From: a virus
Reading direction: 5' to 3' (one strand)
Virus record (IMG/VR): IMGVR_UViG_3300044974_000210
Span: 1-39,169 of that record
Length of the DNA: 39,169 bases
Shown in pieces: positions 1 to 6,549 of this stretch (the first letter of the stretch is position 1; every line of letters starts with the position of its first letter). The notes below the pieces were generated by a model. The model was not told the origin of the DNA and did no database searches. It saw only the letters and a list, made by a program, of their open reading frames with translations. A program made the position numbers and the translations under genes.

Positions 1-142
1 TGGCTGAGTTAGCCGAGGTTAAGGCAGAAGATGCCGAGGTGCTAGCCGAAGCAGCGGAAGTTGCGGCAGCAGCAGCGGAGGCTGCGACTGCTGACTCACT
101 GGCTGCAGCACTGGTAGCACTAGTAGCCGCTGCTGTGGCAGA
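1..142. repeat. Left copy of 142-base terminal direct repeat
   Basis: Positions 1-142 match 39028-39169 base for base except position 17 (g here, a at 39044). The repeat lies inside the Ala/Ser/Thr-rich part of the tail-fibre gene and the reading frame is kept across it (codon starts are in the same phase at both ends). The difference is at a third codon position and silent (Thr ACC versus ACT). The simplest reading is the overlap of a circular assembly, or terminal redundancy; a true internal duplication of a low-complexity repeat is less likely because each end holds only half a gene. Confidence 0.9.
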
Positions 143-1057
143 AGTCTCTGCAGAAGTAGCAGAAGTGGCTGCGCTAGTGGCACTTGTGGCTGCTGCTGAG
201 GCACTCGTTGCCGAGGCTGTGGCGCTATTAGAGGCACTTGTAGCACTGGTAGCAGCAGAAGCAGCACTCGTAGCAGCCGAGGCTGCGGAGGTTGCTGCAG
301 CAGTTGCAGAGCCTAGGATGGCATCTACATAATCCTTCGGCGTAGCCGAGGAGGCAGACATACCTGCGCTAGATAGACCAGTAATGACAGGGCTACCAGA
401 GATGGTAGGGCTGGTCAGGGTCTTATTGGTCAGGGTCTGAGTAGCATCAGCAATGACTACCGTACCTGTGGTATTAGGTAGGGTGATTGTATTGTCCTGA
501 GTAGGGTCAACTACAGTCAGGATAGTTTCATAGTCATCAGCCGTAGCACCCTCAAAAGATATGCTTGCAGCAGCAAGCGGGGTACCAGTAAAGGTAGGGT
601 TAGAAATTGTTGGGCTAGTAAGAGTCTTGTTAGTAAGAGTCTGTGTCTTGGCTGTACCTACTACATCACCTTCACCAGATGCAATCCCGTGCATTGACTG
701 GGCATTACCTGCGCCATCATTATAAGAGGCAGCAGCCTGGGTATGTAGATTGGCATCACGGAAGTCTCTACCGATAGCCATATGTCTTACTACAGCACCT
801 GCTGAGTGTGACTGTGCAGATGAACCATCAATGGCTCTGGTTATTGTAAATGTATTGGTAGATACCGCCGTAGCATCTACGATTTCTTCAAGAGCAGTAT
901 CAACATCTATGACTAATGTATAGGTTCTGCCTGTGGGGATTGTTACACCACCAAGCAAGGCTGTGCCTGATACTACTGTCATAGTAACAGCACCTGCGGT
1001 TATAGCGCTAGTCAGTGTTGACTGTTGGCTACGGGACGAGTATTGACGTGTTGGCAT
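1..1057 (-). CDS. Tail fibre protein, N-terminal part (continues at 39027)
   Basis: Starts at ATG 1057 with AGGA 6 bases upstream, directly after the stop of the connector gene, and runs open off the left end. Joined through the terminal overlap to 39027-38402 it gives 1683 bases, 560 residues. Residues 1-130 are a beta-rich N-terminal region. Two copies of the fibre motif LTNKTLTSPTIS lie near residues 141 and 209. From about residue 251 the protein becomes an Ala/Ser/Thr repeat (many SAATSA units), which is typical of trimeric phage fibre shafts. The role would be host attachment as part of the tail. The family assignment rests on the repeat and motif style; the receptor is unknown. Confidence 0.85.
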   Translation of the reverse strand, partial: MPTRQYSSRSQQSTLTSAITAGAVTMTVVSGTALLGGVTIPTGRTYTLVIDVDTALEEIVDATAVSTNTFTITRAIDGSSAQSHSAGAVVRHMAIGRDFRDANLHTQAAASYNDGAGNAQSMHGIASGEGDVVGTAKTQTLTNKTLTSPTISNPTFTGTPLAAASISFEGATADDYETILTVVDPTQDNTITLPNTTGTVVIADATQTLTNKTLTSPTISGSPVITGLSSAGMSASSATPKDYVDAILGSATAAATSAASAATSAASAATSATSASNSATASATSASAAATSATSAATSATSAETSATAAATSATSAAASESAVAASAAAAATSAASASTSASSALTSANSA

Positions 1058-1065
1058 TTATGTTC

Positions 1066-1998
1066 CTATCGGCTGTAGTGAACTCGAGCTGGATATTGAC
1101 TTTGAAATGATAGTATCTCTTCTCTAAGTCTCTGTTGATAAAGTGAAAATATTTGTCGGACTGCGGTATTGGCTGAACCAAATGGACGCTTAGCGTCAAT
1201 CTCATCAGCTTGTGGACTAATCTGAGAAGCACGTGCTGGGTCAAGATATGTAAGAAGTCTATATGCTGTGCCGAGGGTTACCACATCTCTAGCTGATTCA
1301 GGGTATCCTGTCTGGGTTGTGAAGACTTGGTTAGAAGCTGTGAAGGCTGATGGTTGCTTGATATAGTTAACCTTGACGGTACGACCAGAGGTTATGTAAT
1401 CTCCAATGGTAACTGTCTGAGAGCCTGTGCCCCACGTTACAGCCTCAGACTTAGGGTCAAATGTAAATCTGCGTATGTTTATCCACTCTTTGCTTGGGCC
1501 AATATCTTGCCAAGACATAGTTAGAATGTTTTCAATATTAAGTGGGTCACCATTAGTATCAGTTAATTCATAGGTTGTGACGGCTGCATTGTATGTAAAG
1601 GTTGTCTGACCTATAACAAGAAGTTGTGAGCCCATTGCTCTGATAGTATCATTGATAGCCTTCTTGATTACATACCTAGGAAATATTGGGGAGATTGTAA
1701 CTTTAGTATCTACGGCAGCAGTTGAGGCAGTAGTGCCTAGATAGCCACGCCCATAGGGCGCAACAGTTGCTGTATTAGCAACGCGGTCAAATGAGTCAAC
1801 CCACATCAACTCTTCGCCTACCTCTATAACACCTTTACCTACGGAGTCGGTGGAGCCTAAGCTCAAGATTGTTGGCGAAGAACTAGGGGAAGTTAATGTT
1901 GTGACTGCAGCAGTAAGGTGTGTACTTCTATCCTGCTGATAGGTATAACCTGAAAGATTGATAATGACTTCATCAATCATTTCACTTAGTGTTGTCAT
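1066..1998 (-). CDS. Virion protein, probable head-tail connector or tail adaptor
   Basis: 310 residues, ATG at 1998 overlapping the stop of the upstream gene by 4 bases. The N-terminus (MTTLSEMIDEV) and the C-terminal run of helices around YRLLTYLDPARASQ, with a beta-rich middle containing GRGYLGTT, look like connector/adaptor proteins of podovirus tails (the gp11-like slot of T7-type phages). Position supports this: it sits after the capsid block and immediately before the fibre. No catalytic motif is visible. Family assignment is inference from size, position and general character, not from a recognised signature. Confidence 0.5.
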   Translation of the reverse strand: MTTLSEMIDEVIINLSGYTYQQDRSTHLTAAVTTLTSPSSSPTILSLGSTDSVGKGVIEVGEELMWVDSFDRVANTATVAPYGRGYLGTTASTAAVDTKVTISPIFPRYVIKKAINDTIRAMGSQLLVIGQTTFTYNAAVTTYELTDTNGDPLNIENILTMSWQDIGPSKEWINIRRFTFDPKSEAVTWGTGSQTVTIGDYITSGRTVKVNYIKQPSAFTASNQVFTTQTGYPESARDVVTLGTAYRLLTYLDPARASQISPQADEIDAKRPFGSANTAVRQIFSLYQQRLREEILSFQSQYPARVHYSR

Positions 1999-2270
1999 AC
2001 GTCAATGCTCCTTAAGGCGTCAGTAGGTGAAAGGTTAGTAGTGCTAGCAAGTTCATTACAGATACCACCTAAAGCCTTAAAGTCTTTAGGCTGACGGGTT
2101 GCATCTGCCTCTAGATTAAGGGCGCCTATAAGCGCCTTACCTGATGTACCTGCTAGTGAGTTAGCAGCAGCAGTAGCAGTCAGATATGAAGTCAATACTG
2201 GATATGTCCCACTATTAGCCAAGCGATTTAGTTCGCTTGTGAATGTACTACCTGCTGTACCTGTTGCCAT
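1995..2270 (-). CDS. Hypothetical small virion-module protein
   Basis: 91 residues, rich in Ala, Ser, Thr and Leu, with no charged cluster, cysteine motif or membrane span. It overlaps the connector gene by 4 bases and the previous gene by 1 base, so it is translated as part of the late structural operon. Its non-basic composition separates it from the lysine-rich proteins just upstream. The family is not recognised. Confidence 0.65.
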   Translation of the reverse strand: MATGTAGSTFTSELNRLANSGTYPVLTSYLTATAAANSLAGTSGKALIGALNLEADATRQPKDFKALGGICNELASTTNLSPTDALRSIDV

Positions 2271-2506
2271 TATCTATACCCAGCCGTTTTCTTTGCTATC
2301 GATTTTGGTTGTTTAACAAATTGCTTGCCCTTTTTATTACCTTGGGCTTTTGCTTTATTAGTGGCAGCTTTCTCAGCAGGAGTTAGATTCGCCCACGCTG
2401 CTTCAGGTAGATATCTTTTCTTACCCTTAGAAGGTTTGCCATCAGAAGTTTTCCACTTCTGTTTAGTCCAACTCTTTAAAGACTTCTGCGATTTAGCCAG
2501 TGCCAT
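2270..2506 (-). CDS. Small lysine-rich protein, DUF5872-like
   Basis: 78 residues with about one quarter Lys/Arg. The pattern LKSWTKQKW, then SDGKPSKGK, RYLP and KKGKQFVKQPKSIAKK matches my memory of the DUF5872 family (LKKWTKQxW at the start and a lysine-rich tail), found in phages and some bacteria. One-base overlaps with both neighbours place it firmly in the operon. Function is unknown; the charge suggests binding to nucleic acid or to acidic virion surfaces. Confidence 0.7.
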   Translation of the reverse strand: MALAKSQKSLKSWTKQKWKTSDGKPSKGKKRYLPEAAWANLTPAEKAATNKAKAQGNKKGKQFVKQPKSIAKKTAGYR

Positions 2507-2700
2507 TACTTGTATCCTCCGCCTGCCTTCTTGTATTGCACAGCAAGTAACTGTGCCTTACGGGCAGACCATTCTCCTGGGTCTCCACCCTTGGAGCCTG
2601 CTTTAATTTTATTGAATAGTGCTTTACGCATACCAGGCTTAGTGTAGTTGCCAGCCTCATTGACTTTAGACTTTGCTTTAGGTTTCGCCTTCTTCACCAC
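2506..2700 (-). CDS. Small lysine-rich conserved phage protein
   Basis: 64 residues. The lysine-rich head is followed by NYTKPGMRKALFNKIKAG, GDPGEWSARKAQLLA and a GGGY tail, a pattern I recognise as recurrent in phage genomes, though without a known function. It overlaps its upstream neighbour by 7 bases. Part of the block of basic proteins between capsid and connector genes. Confidence 0.7.
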   Translation of the reverse strand: MVKKAKPKAKSKVNEAGNYTKPGMRKALFNKIKAGSKGGDPGEWSARKAQLLAVQYKKAGGGYK

Positions 2701-2993
2701 TTCACCTTATCTGCCCAGTAAGCAGCAGACATCTTTCCTTTGGCAATGTTCTTTGAATGGCGTGCTTTGAAAGATGCACGCTTGTTCTTCATTCTTTCGC
2801 CTTCGCCAGCCTTAGGCTTGCCTGCAGTCTCAGCACCTTGTTCGCCGAAACGAATAGTCTTGACTTGGCTGCCTTCTTTAGCCACAACAATGTGTGACTT
2901 CTTTGGGTGGCTAGGTGTGCGCTTAGGTTTATTAAACCCTGCTACGCCTGCCCTCTTAAGCCTTGGGTCTGCTTTGCTTGCCATATTCCCCAT
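2694..2993 (-). CDS. Small basic protein, DUF6321-like
   Basis: 99 residues from ATG 2993; an in-frame ATG at 2984 is also possible (AGGA lies 4 bases before the first). The pattern SHIVVAKEG, then IRFGEQG, then SFKARH and AAYWADKVKW is characteristic of a short family seen in aquatic phages that I associate with DUF6321. No function is established. Very basic at both ends. Overlaps the 49-residue gene upstream by 38 bases and the downstream gene by 7. Confidence 0.7.
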   Translation of the reverse strand: MGNMASKADPRLKRAGVAGFNKPKRTPSHPKKSHIVVAKEGSQVKTIRFGEQGAETAGKPKAGEGERMKNKRASFKARHSKNIAKGKMSAAYWADKVKW

Positions 2994-3105
2994 ACTTTCC
3001 TAGTACTGCTCTTACTGTTCCATTCTTGTTTAACCGCACCACGTATCCGTCTTTGATTTGCACAGAGTTAAAACCGTAGTGCGGTTTTAATTGTCCTGAT
3101 GACAT
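2956..3105 (-). CDS. Hypothetical 49-residue basic protein
   Basis: ATG 3105 begins 3 bases after the stop of the preceding gene and the frame ends at TAA 2956-2958, overlapping the next gene by 38 bases. It fills what would otherwise be a 115-base gap in a densely packed operon. The protein (starts MSSGQLKPHYGFNS, includes YVVRLNKNGT) is compact, beta-prone and basic. The ribosome-binding site is weak, so expression may rely on coupling. The overlap lowers confidence. Confidence 0.5.
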   Translation of the reverse strand: MSSGQLKPHYGFNSVQIKDGYVVRLNKNGTVRAVLGKYGEYGKQSRPKA

Positions 3106-3108
3106 TAT

Positions 3109-3411
3109 TTAGTTCATCCGATTTTTTATTTTCTTGGCTTTGGCTGCTGCCTTAAGTTCTGCCTTATATGCAGCAACTGCACCTAAAGCCAAACCTGCTA
3201 CTCCACCACTGCCTACACCTTTAGCAAGAGCACCAATTACAGTTTTACCTGGTTTAACTTTTGTAACTTTTGTATTATCCCAAGTTTCTTTCTGTCTCAT
3301 AGGCTTACCATCCCACTCAGGGCTATAAGGAACCCGCTCAGATAGTTTTGCCTCATATGCTTTCTTGGCCATCTCAGGACCAAGATTAGCCTTACCTGTT
3401 TTCTTTGCCAT
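3109..3411 (-). CDS. Hypothetical lysine-rich protein with Gly/Ala hydrophobic stretch
   Basis: 100 residues. Lysine-rich N-terminus, an internal Gly/Ala segment (about residues 62-85, GVGSGGVAGLALGAVAAY) that could be a short membrane or packing helix, and a basic tail (KAAAKAKKIKNRMN). Member of the basic-protein block. Unrecognised family. Confidence 0.6.
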   Translation of the reverse strand: MAKKTGKANLGPEMAKKAYEAKLSERVPYSPEWDGKPMRQKETWDNTKVTKVKPGKTVIGALAKGVGSGGVAGLALGAVAAYKAELKAAAKAKKIKNRMN

Positions 3412-3413
3412 AA

Positions 3414-3620
3414 TTAATCTCCGTAATTTCCCATTGGATAAGCGCCAGTTTTATTGGCGATTTGGTCTTTAATTTTTCTTATATTGCTTGGATTAACTTT
3501 GCCTTGTTGTATCATTTTTTCAAACATTGCTTCGGCTTTTGCTATAGCAGCATTTTCAGCAGCGTTAATTTCTTTCTTCCGTTGCTGGGCTGTCTTGCCT
3601 GGACTAATTCTACCTGGCAT
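3414..3620 (-). CDS. Hypothetical small basic helical protein
   Basis: 68 residues, ATG 3620 two bases after the previous stop. Predicted almost wholly helical between residues 10 and 55 (alternating Ala/Glu/Lys), ending in GNYGD. No motif recognised. It is part of the lysine-rich cluster and is tightly packed with both neighbours. Confidence 0.6.
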   Translation of the reverse strand: MPGRISPGKTAQQRKKEINAAENAAIAKAEAMFEKMIQQGKVNPSNIRKIKDQIANKTGAYPMGNYGD

Positions 3621-3622
3621 AA

Positions 3623-3766
3623 TTACTTCTTCTTGCCCATCTTCTTGACAGCAGCCTTCTTGCCTGCCTTCATAACCATTTTCTTACCTGACTTCTTGGC
3701 TTCTTTCTTTGCCATAGCCATACCTTTTTTACCGTATGAAAATTCTTTTCCGTTTACCATTGGCAT
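3623..3766 (-). CDS. Tiny lysine-rich protein (47 residues)
   Basis: Short frame from ATG 3766 to TAA 3623, with an AGGAGAATAAA ribosome-binding site (AGGAG 6 bases before ATG). About 18 of 47 residues are lysine and five are methionine. The start MPMVNGKEFSYGKKGM is a pattern I recall from small proteins of aquatic podoviruses. The protein would be strongly cationic and could bind DNA inside the capsid; that role is inference. Confidence 0.7.
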   Translation of the reverse strand: MPMVNGKEFSYGKKGMAMAKKEAKKSGKKMVMKAGKKAAVKKMGKKK

Positions 3767-3793
3767 TTTATTCTCCTAGTTAATTAAAATAGT

Positions 3794-4066
3794 TTATAGT
3801 TGGTTGGCTTTTTTTAGTCTTGCTTTTGTTTCTCTGTTTACTATTCCTTTTGCACGGGATGCAGTACGACTGCGGTCTGAACCCATCTGACGAGAAACAA
3901 TTGGAATTAACTTCTCGCGAAGCGCAGTTTTTTCATTTGGTTTAAGACCAAGTTTTCCAAGTCCTTCATTTACATATTTACGTGCTGCTGTTTCATACCC
4001 CATTGCGCCGCCTTTTAATGCTTTCATTGAAGCGGTCTGGGATTTTTTTTCTGCATATGTTGCCAT
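3794..4066 (-). CDS. Hypothetical basic protein
   Basis: 90 residues, basic, helical. The C-terminal half (SRTASRAKGIVNRETKARLKK) recalls the C-terminal region of the small gene beside the terminase (SAARAKGVTNRAQAAAVKQ, 17876-18250): both contain an (S/A)RAKG(I/V)xNR stretch, so the two may be related. No catalytic motif. Belongs to the late operon. Confidence 0.6.
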   Translation of the reverse strand: MATYAEKKSQTASMKALKGGAMGYETAARKYVNEGLGKLGLKPNEKTALREKLIPIVSRQMGSDRSRTASRAKGIVNRETKARLKKANQL

Positions 4067-4070
4067 TATT

Positions 4071-4382
4071 CTATGCTCCTAGTTGATTTAGTACTGCTGC
4101 TGACTGTTTGTTTATATGTTTTGTTGGTGCCATCTTGCTAGAGTCATAAGGTTTACCCAGTATCTCACTAGCCTTAACTGCCTCTTGAATCTTCTTCATA
4201 GAAGTTCCAGCAGGCTGGATACCTTGGGCTCTTGCAGCTTTGTAGGCATCCAATTCTTTGTTAAATGCTTTAGTTGGCATAGACCTTTGGCTATGTGCAT
4301 CACCAGTGTTCATCTGTATACTCAAACCCTTACAGCCAAAGCATCCTTCGACTGGCTCAGGGTGATGTTCCCAATGTTTCAT
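4071..4382 (-). CDS. Hypothetical protein with HxxHP...CxxC putative metal site
   Basis: 103 residues, ATG overlapping the upstream stop by 4 bases (ATGA). The N-terminus carries HWEHHPEPVEGCFGCKG: three histidines, two cysteines spaced CxxC and a conserved-looking proline, a likely zinc site. The rest is helical and basic. I recall similar short HPEPVxGCFGCK proteins from phage structural modules, with no assigned function. Not an HNH nuclease: the second half of that motif is missing. Confidence 0.65.
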   Translation of the reverse strand: MKHWEHHPEPVEGCFGCKGLSIQMNTGDAHSQRSMPTKAFNKELDAYKAARAQGIQPAGTSMKKIQEAVKASEILGKPYDSSKMAPTKHINKQSAAVLNQLGA

Positions 4383-4651
4383 ATCGCTGTAAAGTTATCC
4401 TCTGTGACACCTACACCGCCAGCGATTAGCGCTGCCTTAGTAGCATCATCTACTATGTGATTATAGCCACCTGCATATACTGCAGGATATGCTGACAAGT
4501 CACCATCAACTGGGTAGCGAATTTGTGCGTACCCACCTGTAGGCTTTAGTACTATTGTAATACCCCTGTCAAGTTTATAAAAGTAGAATAGGCGGGCTTG
4601 ACCTGCTGGGCCTTCTTCAACCACAGGGGTTGTAAAAATATATTCAGTCAT
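4379..4651 (-). CDS. Hypothetical virion protein following the capsid gene
   Basis: 90 residues from ATG 4651, chosen over an upstream in-frame start (4672) because AGGAGG sits 4 bases before it. Beta-rich N-terminal half and a helical Ala/Gly-rich C-terminus (DDATKAALIAGGVGVTEDNF). Its position directly after the major capsid gene, separated only by a hairpin, suggests a head-associated or decoration role; the sequence itself gives no clear family. Confidence 0.6.
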   Translation of the reverse strand: MTEYIFTTPVVEEGPAGQARLFYFYKLDRGITIVLKPTGGYAQIRYPVDGDLSAYPAVYAGGYNHIVDDATKAALIAGGVGVTEDNFTAI

Positions 4652-4670
4652 AAGTCCTCCTAATGAACTC

Positions 4671-4702
4671 ACCCCGAAGGGGTAGATTTCTAGGCCTACC
4701 CC
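4671..4702 (-). terminator. Two mutually exclusive hairpins after the capsid gene
   Basis: Read on the minus strand, GGGGTAG (4702-4696) pairs with CTACCCC (4685-4679) around a 10-base loop; alternatively the ACCCC part (4683-4679) pairs with GGGGT (4675-4671) around TTC. The shared ACCCC can join only one. It lies between the capsid stop (4717) and the next start (4651), with no long T run, so partial termination or transcript processing that keeps capsid mRNA in excess is the likely role. Confidence 0.55.
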
Positions 4703-4716
4703 TCAGAGTCAATCAA

Positions 4717-5919
4717 CTAGAGAGCAGCGATTGAGGAGCCTGATTCAATACGATACAGTGCTTCTTCACGATAACGTGCAAAGCCGAGTACGCCGTACCA
4801 ACCCATTGGGCGGAAGCGCATCAACTTATCGGTTACGTTTCCGATAACAATGTGTGGCTCTTCTGCAACAGCCTCAGCAAGTGCTTGCTGTCCGCAGAGG
4901 ATAGTATCAAATACGCGTGTTACTGGAGTTACAGTTACAGTTGTTGTAGTGGTAACTGCAGCAGTATTAGCAACATCTACAGTGAATGTAGTTGTTGAAC
5001 CTGAAGTGCTGATAGCAGTAATCTTTGCAGTAGATGCAATGCCAGTTCCAGAAATCTTGTCGCCAACCTCAGCGCGGGTTGCAATTACAGCAGAAGAAGC
5101 AACACCAAAGGTGAAGCCTGCTGATGTACCTGCAACGGTTACTGCGGTTGTGGCAAGAGTAGCCTGGTCTGCGCCATCTTTAGCATTTGGCAAACGAGAA
5201 GACTCAACAAAGAATGCTCCTTCGTAATCGCCAATTTCTCCAGCCCATACGTTATTAACGGCTGGGTCAGAGTTGATGTGAGCGAAGTTCCAGCCTAGGT
5301 TTCCAGACTCTGCACGCAGGTCGTGGGAAACTTCTGGGTGGATACCGCACCAGTAGTAAGAACCACGGCGAGCCTTGGCCTTATTAGCGCGGAGTTTAGC
5401 AACAGCCTTACGGATGTCTGCTGAATCAATTGTTGCAGCAGCAGTAATTGTAGCAGTGCTTGTAGCGGTGCTTCCGCTGTAGATTACGTTAGTTCCGCCG
5501 ATAAGAGTTGTTGAAACAACCTTGTCAATAGAATCAGCAAGGTTGTATGCAATGATATTTGCAATTGCTGGGTCTACGTCTGCTAGTGAGAATAACTCAA
5601 GAGCGCGGGTTACTAGGACAGCATTACCGTACTCGTTAAGAGTAATGGTTACTGATGTTGGGGTTGTTAGAGCAACTGCATCTGGGTCAGTTGTCTCTGT
5701 TAGTGTTGAAGTTTTTGCATCCAAGTCAACATAGCGCTGTAGCACTACAGTTGAACCTGGGATTGCTTGACGGGCAGGACGCTTATCTGCTACAGAACGA
5801 AGTAGTGGTTCTGAACGGAGAGCGAACTCGAGAAGACGGTCATACGCCTTCTGTACGAGACCTGCGCCACCAACTGTTCCACCGAGAGACGTGCTCGCGG
5901 TTGATGTGAATTGTGACAT
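4717..5919 (-). CDS. Major capsid protein, N4-gp56-like
   Basis: 400 residues, start ATG 5919 with AAGGAG upstream. The N-terminal half (VADKRPARQAIPGST, LTETTDPDA, ITLNEYGNAVLVT, then a long helix and a GGTNVIYSG turn) follows the pattern of the N4-gp56 / HK97-fold capsid family. GIHPEVSHDLR and the C-terminal FRPMGWYGVLGFARYREEALYRIES are typical P-domain and C-terminal elements. Residues about 250-330 are a Thr/Ser/Ala/Val-rich stretch that interrupts this pattern and looks like an inserted surface domain. Preceded by the scaffold gene, as usual for head assembly. Confidence 0.88.
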   Translation of the reverse strand: MSQFTSTASTSLGGTVGGAGLVQKAYDRLLEFALRSEPLLRSVADKRPARQAIPGSTVVLQRYVDLDAKTSTLTETTDPDAVALTTPTSVTITLNEYGNAVLVTRALELFSLADVDPAIANIIAYNLADSIDKVVSTTLIGGTNVIYSGSTATSTATITAAATIDSADIRKAVAKLRANKAKARRGSYYWCGIHPEVSHDLRAESGNLGWNFAHINSDPAVNNVWAGEIGDYEGAFFVESSRLPNAKDGADQATLATTAVTVAGTSAGFTFGVASSAVIATRAEVGDKISGTGIASTAKITAISTSGSTTTFTVDVANTAAVTTTTTVTVTPVTRVFDTILCGQQALAEAVAEEPHIVIGNVTDKLMRFRPMGWYGVLGFARYREEALYRIESGSSIAAL

Positions 5920-5949
5920 TAGTTTTTAGTCTCCTTGACTATGAACGGA

Positions 5950-6432
5950 TTATTGTTGTGACTGAAGTATAGATAGCAGCTCTTCCGCTGAAGTAGCTTG
6001 TTTCATGCGTTGCTCTACATCTAGCCCTCTGTCAGGTGTCAAAGCACCTTGTGTCAGGACATCTTGCTGGCGAAGCCGTGCAAGGTCCTGCTGACTTACT
6101 GGTGCCTCTTGTTCTGCTACCTTGATTCCAAACAAGTCTGCGTTATCATCGAGCCAGTTAGAAACTGACTCCTCGTTAACATCATCCAAGTCTTTCAATA
6201 CAAGGCGTGCAGCTTTTTGGTTGACACCCTTCTTTTCTAGGACTTCTTTGACAACTCGCTCACGCTGCACCTTGGATAAACCCTCAAGTTGCTCAGTGAG
6301 TTCCTTGATACGTCTTTCATCAGAACGTTTAGCCTTGCGGAGTTTCTTTAGTAAGTCACTCTCGGTTACACCAAACGACTGTGACTCTGTATCCAGGTCA
6401 TCGTCTTCTTCTTCCCAGTAGTTGTTGCTCAT
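5950..6432 (-). CDS. Capsid scaffolding-like protein
   Basis: 160 residues from ATG 6432, chosen because AGAAGGG precedes it; the frame stays open to 6465. Very acidic start (EEEDDDLDTES), central coiled coil rich in Lys/Glu/Arg (LRKAKRSDERRIKELTEQLE), Gln-rich C-terminal helices. Acidic, helical, no cysteine, and placed immediately upstream of the major capsid gene: the standard profile of a scaffold that directs procapsid assembly and is then removed. The HslV-like protease encoded upstream could be the enzyme that removes it (inference). Confidence 0.75.
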   Translation of the reverse strand: MSNNYWEEEDDDLDTESQSFGVTESDLLKKLRKAKRSDERRIKELTEQLEGLSKVQRERVVKEVLEKKGVNQKAARLVLKDLDDVNEESVSNWLDDNADLFGIKVAEQEAPVSQQDLARLRQQDVLTQGALTPDRGLDVEQRMKQATSAEELLSILQSQQ

Positions 6433-6549
6433 AGCAACCACCCTTCTATTCGTTGTTAGTCGCAAGCCTCAAGTCTATTCGGGGAAATAGGTTGGCTCTT
6501 GCTATCGGTCTAATACGCTGCATGGGGCCGATGGGTCCATGTCAGGATT

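Noticed and set aside
1-332. Long Ala/Glu/Val-rich frame on the plus strand (39-332) and Leu/Pro/Gln-rich frame on the minus strand (19-267)
   Set aside because: Both are shadows of the low-complexity fibre shaft; only the frame giving SAATSA units joins correctly across the ends.
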